A stretch of 64,000 bases of DNA. Origin: Fontibacter flavus. GTDB taxonomy: Bacteria; Bacteroidota; Bacteroidia; Cytophagales; Cyclobacteriaceae. The stretch covers positions 1 through 64,000 of the forward strand of contig NZ_JBHLWI010000083.1 of assembly GCF_042432905.1 (NCBI RefSeq), written 5' to 3'. Shown here piece after piece: positions 22,356 through 31,300 of this stretch. Made by a program: the position numbers and the translations under genes. The notes beneath the pieces were generated by a model. That model worked only from the letters and a program-made list of their open reading frames with translations, did no database searches and was not told the DNA's origin. Each line of letters starts with the position of its first letter. Positions within the stretch are counted from its first letter, which is position 1.

Positions 22356-23696
22356 ATGGCTAAAATACTTTTAATAGAAGACGATATCAGTTATTCTAGA
22401 ATCATCAGAAATTTTCTTGAAAAAAACGGTTATACTATCATCTCAACAAATAAAGTTGCTGAAGGTCTTTCTTTGCTCAAGTCCCATAATCCGGATTTGG
22501 TGATCACGGATTACAGATTGCCTGACGGCAACGGTATGCAGATACTGGAAGCTGCTTTACAAGACGCCAATAGTACAAAAACTATCCTGATTACCTCCTA
22601 TTCAGATATAAGGATTGCAGTTAAATCCATTAAAATGGGAGCCGTAGACTATATCACCAAGCCTATCAATCCTGAAGAACTGCTGGAATCAGTCAAAGAT
22701 GCATTGGAGACACCGGCCACAAAGCAGGAAAAATGGACAGTACAGCCTCCCATTTCCGCACAATATGTTGAAGGAAAAGGCCCTGCTTCCAAAGAAATGG
22801 AAGAATTGATCAAATTGGTGGCTCCAACTGATCTGAATGTGCTTATTCTCGGCGAGACAGGTTCGGGAAAAGAATTTGTAGCAAAGAAATTGCATTTACT
22901 TTCTAAGCGCCAGAACAATGTCTTTATTGCTATTGACTGTGGTGCTATCCCTAAGGAGCTGGCAGGAAGTGAGCTATTTGGCCATATAAAAGGATCATTT
23001 ACAGGTGCAGTTGACAATAAAACCGGACATTTCGAAAGTGCAAAAGGAGGAACAATTTTCCTTGATGAAGTGGGAAATCTCAGCTCTGATGTACAGATGA
23101 TGTTATTACGAGCTATACAGGAAAGAAAAATCAGAAAAATAGGCTCAAATACTGAAGTCCCTATTGATGTACGGATTATAGCAGCGACCAACGAGAAACT
23201 CAATTCTCCGGATAAAGACACCTCATTCAGAGAAGACCTGTACCATAGACTGAACGAATTTTCTATTCTTGTCCCCTCTCTAAAAGACCGAAAAGAAGAC
23301 CTTGAACTGTTTATTCATCAGTTTATTCAATCGAGCAATATAAGATTGGGCAAAAACGTTGAAAACATTGATCAGGAAGTCCAGGATATTTTCAACCACT
23401 ATTCCTGGCCAGGAAACCTGAGGGAATTGAAAAATGTAATCAGAAGGGCTGTTTTACTTTCAAAAGGGCCAGTCATCACAGCTGATTTACTACCACCGGA
23501 AATAAGAGAGAATTTGGATCCGACTGTGGAATCTAATGCTCCAGAGATCTTTAAAACCAGTCTTGAAAATCAGGAAAAAGAAATCATTCAAAAAGCCCTG
23601 TTGGAAACAAAATACAATAAGTCAAAAACAGCAAAACTTTTGGGAATAGACCGAAAAACACTGTATAATAAAATGGAAATATACGGCCTAAATTAA
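22356..23696 (+). CDS. NtrC-type sigma-54 response regulator
   Basis: 446 residues from the ATG preceded by GGAAGAG (an upstream TTG at 22344 is less likely). Domains: receiver (IEDD, phospho-acceptor in VITDYRLPDG, KPINPEELLE), AAA+ activator with Walker A GETGSGKE, sigma-54 contact loop GSFTGA, Walker B GGTIFLDEV and R-finger region, and a C-terminal Fis-type helix-turn-helix (NKSKTAKLLGIDRKTLYNKM). It activates RpoN promoters when phosphorylated. The kinase gene at 23693-26218 is convergent and overlaps by four bases. A candidate target promoter lies 600 bases upstream. Confidence 0.96.
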   Translation: MAKILLIEDDISYSRIIRNFLEKNGYTIISTNKVAEGLSLLKSHNPDLVITDYRLPDGNGMQILEAALQDANSTKTILITSYSDIRIAVKSIKMGAVDYITKPINPEELLESVKDALETPATKQEKWTVQPPISAQYVEGKGPASKEMEELIKLVAPTDLNVLILGETGSGKEFVAKKLHLLSKRQNNVFIAIDCGAIPKELAGSELFGHIKGSFTGAVDNKTGHFESAKGGTIFLDEVGNLSSDVQMMLLRAIQERKIRKIGSNTEVPIDVRIIAATNEKLNSPDKDTSFREDLYHRLNEFSILVPSLKDRKEDLELFIHQFIQSSNIRLGKNVENIDQEVQDIFNHYSWPGNLRELKNVIRRAVLLSKGPVITADLLPPEIRENLDPTVESNAPEIFKTSLENQEKEIIQKALLETKYNKSKTAKLLGIDRKTLYNKMEIYGLN

Positions 23697-26218
23697 GCGA
23701 TACTCAATTTGAAGTCCTCATCGATTTTTTTCAACAGAACTTTGGTATCTTCAATCAAAGCCAAAATCTCTTTTTCCAAACCTTCGGTCTTGCCTGCCTT
23801 GATGCTGAATTCAATATCTTTTGCCATTGCCCCTTCTTTGGCTTTTATTTGTGCCAGCCTGCTGGACAATTGGTGGGTTATTTCTCTGATTTTTGAAAAG
23901 TCCGTCAATCGCACCGCCTCTCCTAAGTCAGCAATATTACCTTGGGTCACCTGAATGATGTCAGCGATCACCTCGATCAGCATATCTTCGTCTCCCATAC
24001 AAAATTTCTTTAAATCAGCTACATCATAACTAGAAACCTGTGGCTGAATATTATGTATGGTTTCAACATTTGAATCAATCTTTTTCTTCTTCAATTTTAG
24101 AAGATCGCCAATTTTAGAAATAAGCTGCTTATCACTGAAGGGTTTCAACAATAACCTGTCAAATCCCTGGTTCTTCAATTTATCTTGCTCATCGGCAAAA
24201 ACATTGGCAGTCATGGCCATGACGGGTAAATTTTTATACAAATCTCTTGACCTCAACATTTTCAAAACCTCAATCCCACTTATATCCGGCATTTGGATAT
24301 CAAGAATAGCCAGATCAAAAGATCCCTCTTTAAATGTATCCCTAAATTCAATTCCTCCATGGAAAACAGTCACATTTGCTCTTTCAGATTCCAGCAATAA
24401 CTTGATCAATTTTAGCCCAATAGCGTCATCATCAACCACCAAGACATTCAAACCCGCTAGAGAATATTCAGCAGTTGCCCCCTCTTCTTCCTGCTCAGCA
24501 GAGACTGTAACATCCATGGGGAGTATCACTTCCATTTTAGTTCCCTTTCCAAGTGTACTTTCCGCAGAGATACTGCCTCCTTGAAGATCAATGAGTTTTT
24601 TGATGATGGCCAAACCCAGACCAGTGCCTCCAAACCTTCGGGTGATAGAGGTATCCCCTTGATTAAACTCTTCAAAAATCTGAACCAACATCTCCTTGGA
24701 CATTCCGATACCTGTATCTTCAATGCTGATTTTAAGCGTCTGATCACTATACTGAATAGCTACATCTATGGTGCCTTGATGGGTGAATTTCATCGCGTTA
24801 CTCAGCAGATTATTCAAAATCTGATTGATGCGAAGCTGATCACCTATCAACCATTTATCTTTGGGTAAATCTATATCCCAATTGAACCCAACACCTTTTT
24901 CCTCAGCTTTAAAGGAATAAAAACTCTTAATGGAAAGAAATAGTCTTAGTGGGTCAAAAGCCTCCTTTTCAATCTGAACTTTCCCAGCTTCCAGCTTAGA
25001 GAAATCCAAAATATCATTGACAATCCCGATTAAGGTTTCCGATGCAAATCCTATCATACCAACAAATTCTTTTTGCTCTGCATTGAGGTCTGATTTATTC
25101 AATGCCTGTTGATATCCCTGAATGGCATGAAGAGGGTTACGGATCTCATGACTCATATTGGCCAAAAAATCCTGCTTGGCTTTCGCTAATTTATCTGACT
25201 CTTTCTTGGCCTCTTCCAGTCGGCTTCTATAAAGGTTGGCTTTCTTGACCTCATTAAGAATGCTATTGACAAAACCCAATGATCCGACAACTCCTAAAAA
25301 AACCATTATCGCCAAAACAATCGACACATTATAGGTCAGTGCATATGCAGATTGGTTTTTCTCATCGTAATTTTCCAATAAGTTCCTTTGCATGCTGGAA
25401 ATCAACCCTTGAATCTGTGAAAAGACTTCTTTGTTTTTGTCTATAAGCCTTGTTTCAAGATCGACAAAGTCCCTTTGCAGCCTCTGCTCGTCCTCAAACA
25501 TTTCTGTCATAAAACTTTTCAGGGCTTCAAGAGCCCCTTCAGTTGTCTCTTGCTTCAAATCTGCTGAGCCACCCTGCAAATCTCCAATGTCCCTGAATAT
25601 TTCCATCAGCTCTTCCCTGTAATCTATTTCACCTTGGGAGAGCAAGGTCTTTTCCCCTTCCAGTTCATCTACTCGAGACCCCCTATTATTACGGCCGGAA
25701 ATTTCGGACATGATATCCCTATTTCTGATCTTTCCCAAAAATTGCATTTCACTGAGCTCCTGTTGCCGCTTGATTCTCGTCTCTATATTCTTGAGCGCTT
25801 CTTCACTAAAAGTCCTATTGGTCAAATTATACCTCACTTCTTCCAAACCCGCGAAAACAACCATCAATTCACTGATATTCAGGCTGATTTTTTCAAAACT
25901 TTCCTCTTCTTCTGAATCCTGTGAATGCATTTTCAGCCAATCCAAACGACCCTTTACTCTAGCTAAAGTTTCATCGAGCACCGAATCTTTGTCTGAAGTT
26001 CTTTCTGTTTTGGACATATCCAGGAGGTACACATCAGCCAATAAACCATTGAGTTGGGTCAGTTTTTCATTGGGTTCTGTTAAATTCTCAACAGTATCCA
26101 AAAGTTTGGAGATACTGAAATACGTCACCACACTCACCGTGACCACTAAAAATGCCGCAAGGATAAACCCAATGACTACTTTACTGCCTACCTGATATTT
26201 TTTTTTGCTTTTAAACAA
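23693..26218 (-). CDS. hybrid sensor histidine kinase with receiver and Hpt domain
   Basis: 841 residues. TM1 (about 14-37), a long helical periplasmic sensor (40-290), TM2 (296-318), HisKA with FLANMSHEIRNPLHA (H357), HATPase (DQLRINQILNNLLSNAMKFT, DTGIGM, GGTGLGLAI), a receiver (LAILDIQMPD) and a C-terminal Hpt-like helix bundle (ITHQLSSRL). This is a full internal phosphorelay. Its stop overlaps that of the sigma-54 regulator in convergent orientation, so the two are the likely partners. The signal sensed by the helical domain is unknown. Confidence 0.94.
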   Translation of the reverse strand: MFKSKKKYQVGSKVVIGFILAAFLVVTVSVVTYFSISKLLDTVENLTEPNEKLTQLNGLLADVYLLDMSKTERTSDKDSVLDETLARVKGRLDWLKMHSQDSEEEESFEKISLNISELMVVFAGLEEVRYNLTNRTFSEEALKNIETRIKRQQELSEMQFLGKIRNRDIMSEISGRNNRGSRVDELEGEKTLLSQGEIDYREELMEIFRDIGDLQGGSADLKQETTEGALEALKSFMTEMFEDEQRLQRDFVDLETRLIDKNKEVFSQIQGLISSMQRNLLENYDEKNQSAYALTYNVSIVLAIMVFLGVVGSLGFVNSILNEVKKANLYRSRLEEAKKESDKLAKAKQDFLANMSHEIRNPLHAIQGYQQALNKSDLNAEQKEFVGMIGFASETLIGIVNDILDFSKLEAGKVQIEKEAFDPLRLFLSIKSFYSFKAEEKGVGFNWDIDLPKDKWLIGDQLRINQILNNLLSNAMKFTHQGTIDVAIQYSDQTLKISIEDTGIGMSKEMLVQIFEEFNQGDTSITRRFGGTGLGLAIIKKLIDLQGGSISAESTLGKGTKMEVILPMDVTVSAEQEEEGATAEYSLAGLNVLVVDDDAIGLKLIKLLLESERANVTVFHGGIEFRDTFKEGSFDLAILDIQMPDISGIEVLKMLRSRDLYKNLPVMAMTANVFADEQDKLKNQGFDRLLLKPFSDKQLISKIGDLLKLKKKKIDSNVETIHNIQPQVSSYDVADLKKFCMGDEDMLIEVIADIIQVTQGNIADLGEAVRLTDFSKIREITHQLSSRLAQIKAKEGAMAKDIEFSIKAGKTEGLEKEILALIEDTKVLLKKIDEDFKLSIA

Positions 26219-26282
26219 GGTGCTTTGATCTTTAAATTTATGTAGACAATTATTGTTCCATTTGATAATCCTTTGGCAATGT

Positions 26283-26789
26283 TTATGCAGTTCTGAGATC
26301 TAGAAAAGGAATCCATTCTTCAGCATTCCTTTCTGCATACTCTGCAATAAAAAATCCCAAGGAGGGTTTAAAAGGCTTTGACTTTAATTGCATACCTGCC
26401 TGTTCCGGGGTCTTATCTCCTTTGTACACATTACACCGGTTACAGGCAGCTACGAGATTTAACCAGTTGGTTTTGCCTCCTTTTGATTTTGGCACCACAT
26501 GATCAATGGTCAATTGCTTTTTGGAACCACAATACTGGCATTCATTTGAATCCCTCCTAAAAATATTGGCTCTATTGAGCATGACTCCTTTGTAAGGAAT
26601 GTGTTTGTAATCATTTAGTCGGATTACTGCCGGATACCTAAACTCTCTATCTACAGTCCGGATTACTAATGATTCGTAGTGGGTCAAACAGCTCACTTTT
26701 TCCAGTATGGTCAATACAAGTGCTTTCTGAACAGTCACAATTGCCACCGGAGAATGATCCAAATTCAAAACCAAAACACGCTTTTCCAT
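26283..26789 (-). CDS. HNH endonuclease
   Basis: 168 residues with a zinc-ribbon HNH fold: CQYCGSKKQLTIDHVVPKSK, GGKTNWLNLVAACNRCN and YKGDKTPEQA. The two CxxC pairs bind zinc and the histidine of IDH is catalytic. This is the stand-alone HNH protein widespread in Bacteroidota and cyanobacteria; its physiological role is not settled. It lies upstream of the hybrid kinase gene on the same strand with a 64-base gap. Confidence 0.92.
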   Translation of the reverse strand: MEKRVLVLNLDHSPVAIVTVQKALVLTILEKVSCLTHYESLVIRTVDREFRYPAVIRLNDYKHIPYKGVMLNRANIFRRDSNECQYCGSKKQLTIDHVVPKSKGGKTNWLNLVAACNRCNVYKGDKTPEQAGMQLKSKPFKPSLGFFIAEYAERNAEEWIPFLDLRTA

Positions 26790-26845
26790 AATCCTCTAAT
26801 ATAAAATCTTTGGATGGAAAAACCTGTTGTTCAGACAGATTGTTT

Positions 26846-27316
26846 CTAAAATTTCATTCTGTCCAACTCCCTTTTGACATCTTTTTCCTTAATGTCCTGG
26901 CGCTTGTCATGAAGTTTCTTGCCTCTAGCAAGAGCGATTTCCATTTTGGCCAATCCTTTATCATTGATAAAAATCCTAACTGGAATGATCGATAATCCCT
27001 TCTCAGCAAACTTGGACTCAAGCTTTTCCAGTTCCTTTTTGTTTAAGAGCAATTTCCTCTCTCTGACAGCATCATGGTTGTAGCTAGCCGCCATTGAATA
27101 AGGCGCAATATGCATTTGCTTGATAAATAACTCCCCTCTCTTAAAGTAACAATACGCTTCAGTCAAAGACACTTTGCCTTCTCTGATGGACTTGATCTCT
27201 GTACCTGTAAGCATCAATCCAGCAATAAAAGTATCCAGGAATTCAAATTCAAAACCTGCCTTTTTATTACGGATATTGATGATTTTACTGAATCTATTGT
27301 TTTTATCTTTTGACAT
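26846..27316 (-). CDS. smpB: SsrA-binding protein
   Basis: 156 residues with the SmpB pattern: IRNKKAGFEFEFLDTFIAG, LTGTEIKSIREGKVSLTEAY, LFIKQMHIAPY, RERKLLLNKKEL and the basic tail GKKLHDKRQDIKEKD. It binds tmRNA and brings it to stalled ribosomes. It lies 43 bases downstream of tsaD on the same strand. The tmRNA gene itself is not in the window. Confidence 0.98.
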   Translation of the reverse strand: MSKDKNNRFSKIINIRNKKAGFEFEFLDTFIAGLMLTGTEIKSIREGKVSLTEAYCYFKRGELFIKQMHIAPYSMAASYNHDAVRERKLLLNKKELEKLESKFAEKGLSIIPVRIFINDKGLAKMEIALARGKKLHDKRQDIKEKDVKRELDRMKF

Positions 27317-27359
27317 AAGTTATGAGTCTTCGCTTGTGTTAATTTCCCTTAGAATGGAA

Positions 27360-28364
27360 TCAAAATTTCATTCTGGCCTCCGGGGTCACATCAAGCCCAC
27401 AGAAATCCCCCTTCAGAAATTTAAAATGGGCTGCCATGGCAATCATTGCCGCATTATCCGTGCAGTATTCAAATTTAGGTATGAATACATTCCAACCATG
27501 CTTTGACGCCAAATCCTTCAATTCTTTTCTTAATCCTGAATTAGCTGACACACCTCCTGCAATGGCTATATTGTTGATTTTATATTCCTTGGCAGCTTTT
27601 TTCAATTTTAACATAAGCATTTTAATCAAGGTAAATTGCACTGATGCGCAAATATCCTTAAGATTTTCTTCTATAAAATTGGGACTATTTTTGAGATTGT
27701 CCCTCAAAAAATATAAGACAGCTGTCTTGATCCCAGAAAAAGAAAAATTCAATCCAGGAATATCAGAAATTGGGAATTGGAAGGCGCTGGGATCACCTTC
27801 TTTGGCATATCTATCAATCAAAGGACCTCCAGGATAAGGCAATCCAAGCAGTTTGGCCGTCTTATCAAAGGCCTCCCCAACTGCATCGTCAGTTGTCTCC
27901 CCTATTACACTCATATCCAAATAATCCTTCACCAATACCAATTGTGTATGCCCTCCACTTACAGTCAGACAGATAAAAGGAAAATTAGGTTTCGGATCTT
28001 CTATAAAATGCGCCAGAATATGGGCCTGCATATGATTGACATCAATCAAAGGAATCCCCAAAGCATAGGCAAAAGATTTGGCAAAAGAAACACCTACCAT
28101 CAATGAACCCATCAAACCTGGTCCTCTTGTGAATGCCACAGCGGAAAGTTCCTTTTTATCTATACCAGAAGTCAGTATGGCTTCGTTTATAACAGGAATC
28201 AGATGCTGCTGATGTGCCCTAGAAGCAAGTTCAGGAACGACCCCGCCATATTTTTCGTGTACTGATTGTGTGGCGATTATATTATTAAGTATTTTGCCGT
28301 CAGAAATTACTGCTGCAGAAGTTTCATCGCAGGATGACTCTATGGCTAGAATATTGATCTTCAT
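27360..28364 (-). CDS. tsaD: tRNA N6-threonylcarbamoyladenosine transferase subunit
   Basis: 334 residues of the Kae1/TsaD family: AIESSCDETSAAVI, VVPELASRAHQQH, NHMQAHILAHF (iron ligands), TVSGGHTQLVLV, GEAFDKTAKLLGLPYPGG and AGGVSANSGLR. It transfers threonylcarbamoyl to A37 of ANN-decoding tRNAs. Divergent from the TamB-like gene with only 12 bases between the start codons. Confidence 0.98.
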   Translation of the reverse strand: MKINILAIESSCDETSAAVISDGKILNNIIATQSVHEKYGGVVPELASRAHQQHLIPVINEAILTSGIDKKELSAVAFTRGPGLMGSLMVGVSFAKSFAYALGIPLIDVNHMQAHILAHFIEDPKPNFPFICLTVSGGHTQLVLVKDYLDMSVIGETTDDAVGEAFDKTAKLLGLPYPGGPLIDRYAKEGDPSAFQFPISDIPGLNFSFSGIKTAVLYFLRDNLKNSPNFIEENLKDICASVQFTLIKMLMLKLKKAAKEYKINNIAIAGGVSANSGLRKELKDLASKHGWNVFIPKFEYCTDNAAMIAMAAHFKFLKGDFCGLDVTPEARMKF

Positions 28365-28376
28365 TTCGCTTATTCC

Positions 28377-31300
28377 TTGGAAAAGAACCCGAAAGTTACG
28401 GAAAAATTACTGAAAGCCTTTAAGGTTATCTTCAGGCTTGTGCTTTTCCTTTTCCTTGGGGTTTTGCTAATTGCTGTTTTATTACAAATACCGGCTATCC
28501 AAACATTAGTAACCAATGGACTGACCAGCTATATTTCTAAAAATACCGGCTTCAAAACTGATATCTCAAAAGTTAGAATCAGATGGTGGGACGCCATCAG
28601 TCTCAATGACCTCATTATTTATGATCTGAATGATAGCCTTATGGTCGATTTGGAAGAAGTTTATATAGACTTCTCCATACAAGGGCTGTTTGATAAGGCT
28701 AACCCTTCGATTGATCAGATCAAAATGGAACATGGAAATGTAAGGTTGATTTTCCATGAAGACCAAACCAACCTCAATATCACTGATTTTTTTTCAGGTA
28801 TCAACAAAATTCTTCCCGGCAAAAAGGACCCCAATAAACCTTCCGGTAAATTTTCCATCAATAATATCTATTTCAAAGAAACTTCACTGGACATCCTGAA
28901 CTACCAAGGAGTACCTGTAGAGTCTGGATTTGATTTCAACCACCTTAGATTCAGAGAACTGATTGCAGATGCTGACAACTTCTACACCGAGGGACCCAAA
29001 TTAGGTTTACAAGTGAATTACTTGAGGGGAATTGAATCTACTTCGGGTATGGTATTCCAGCAGCTGAAAACAAATTTTACTTACTCTCCAAAATTCATGG
29101 AGTTTGATGAACTGTTTGTCCGCTCCAATAAAACTGAAATCAAGGATTACCTCCGCTTTGATTTTGATTCTACGAAGTCTCTGTCCAACTTTACTGAAGA
29201 AGTTAGGATTTTAGCAAGACTCGACGAAGCCGCACTTGACATTCAAGACCTTGCCTACTTTACTGATCAATTTCCGAACATTGAAGACAGGATTTTCCTC
29301 AGTGGTGAAATAAGAGGAACTGTTGCGGATTTCTCATCAGAACAGTTATTGATCAGATTTGGACAAAGAAGTGCACTTTTCGGAAAGTTTCAGATTGATG
29401 GCTTACCTAGTCTGGACAATACCTTTTTCCAGATGTCCTTACAAAATTCCGTCCTGAATAGTAATGACTTATCCCCTTATATCTCAAATGAAGCAAGAAG
29501 GGAGATCAACAAATTCCGTGACATCCGGTTTGACACCGATTTCTCAGGATACCTCCATTTTTTTACTGCAAATGGAAATTTTAGAACTGGAATAGGCAAC
29601 TTAATCGGCAGGCTCAGCTATAAATCCGAAGGGGAAACACCCACTTATTCCGGAAAGCTGGAACTTCAAAACCTGGATTTAGGGATTTTATTGGAAGACA
29701 AAGAAAGGTTCCAAAAAGTCACCATGTCAGGAAATATCAGAGGCACGGGATTAACTCTACAAACAGCGCTTTTAGAGATTGACGCGGATATCAAAAGCGC
29801 CGGTGTAAATGGATACAATTACACCAATATTATCACAGACGCTACTTATGGAAAGGATTTGTTCAGAGGCAAATTGATTATCCATGATCCAAACCTCACC
29901 GGGGAAGCTCAAGGGGTTTTAGATGTCAGAGACGGTAAAGATTCTATTCGGTTGAATGTTCAATTGGATACTGCTTATCTCCATCAACTGGGATTTTTGG
30001 AAAAAGAAACATTTGTGAGCGGTAAAATTGCTATGGACACCAAAGGAGTGACGCTTGATGATATTGAGGGAATAGCAAGATTCAGTGATGTCAACTTAAG
30101 TTATGAAGGAAGAAACCTTTTCGTTGACAATTTCTTTTTCCAATCCCTATTCACAGATGAATCCAGGTTAATTTCTTTAAATTCAGATTTATTGGTTGCT
30201 GGAATTTCGGGAAAATTCAAGGTTAACCAATTGCTCAATGATGTTGAAACCCTCAGCAAAGAATACCTTGCCATCCTCACCAACTCTGAAAAGCCGGAAC
30301 CCCTTAAAATCGGCAATGACCATGAGCCCTACAATATCGATATAAACCTAAATTTTATTGATATCAACCCCATCATCAACCTCTTTGAACCCCAGGCTTC
30401 CATTTCTAAAAACACTATCATTGAAGGTGCTTTTTACCAAACTCCCGACAATACCATTTTGAACTTTTTCTCCAGTATAGATTCAATTTACTATAAGGGA
30501 AGCTTTTTGTTTAACACAAACTTGGATTTCAACACCTCTAAACTTACAGCTAATGATGATGTACTGGCGTCATTCTATGTGTTTTCCAAAAAGCAGGTGT
30601 TGAATTCAGGACTAACCTTCAATAACTTGGCCATGGAGGCCATTTGGGATGAATCCAACATTGACCTCACCTATGAACAGGATCAGCTTGAAACAGGAAG
30701 TTTCATCAGGATCAAAAACGAAATCACCATTTATCCTGATCATACTACGATAGTATTTGACCCTTCAGCATTGAAAATACTGGATAAAACCTGGCAATTT
30801 GACCCTGAAAACCAAATCTATATTACCGGCAAATCATTTCTATTTGACAATGTCAAACTCTTTAATGAAAACCAATTCATCGCTTTTAATGGCAGCATTA
30901 CTGAAGACCCTAATGACGTACTTGGACTGGAGATCCATGAATTAAACCTCGATTTCTTCAACACCTTAAGCATGAAGGAGTTTGAAGGGTCTGCCAATGG
31001 GCAGTTTGGCTTGAATAATTTTTACGACAAACTAGGTATTAATGGCCAATTGAACATCAGCGATCTCTATATTAACAATTTCCTAATTGGTGATATAGAT
31101 GCTGCTACTTACTTTTCCAACCGACTGATCAACGTGGAACTGAACAATGAGAGGGAGGGTAAAAAAGTCATTGCTGTAAAAGGTTTTTTGGACAGCGATG
31201 ATGATGAGCTTGCCCTGAAAGCTGAATTAAATGATGCGGACTTATCCATTCTGGAACCCTTCCTGTCAGACTATCTTACCCGCATGGGAGGAACGGTTTC

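Noticed and set aside
22649..23221. 190-codon antisense ORF opposite the sigma-54 regulator
   Set aside because: It lies wholly inside the AAA+ domain gene on the other strand, has serine/leucine-rich low-information content and no start signal; it mirrors the real gene's codon pattern.
24057..24584. 175-codon antisense ORF opposite the hybrid kinase
   Set aside because: Full overlap with kinase and receiver domains on the opposite strand and no recognisable motif.
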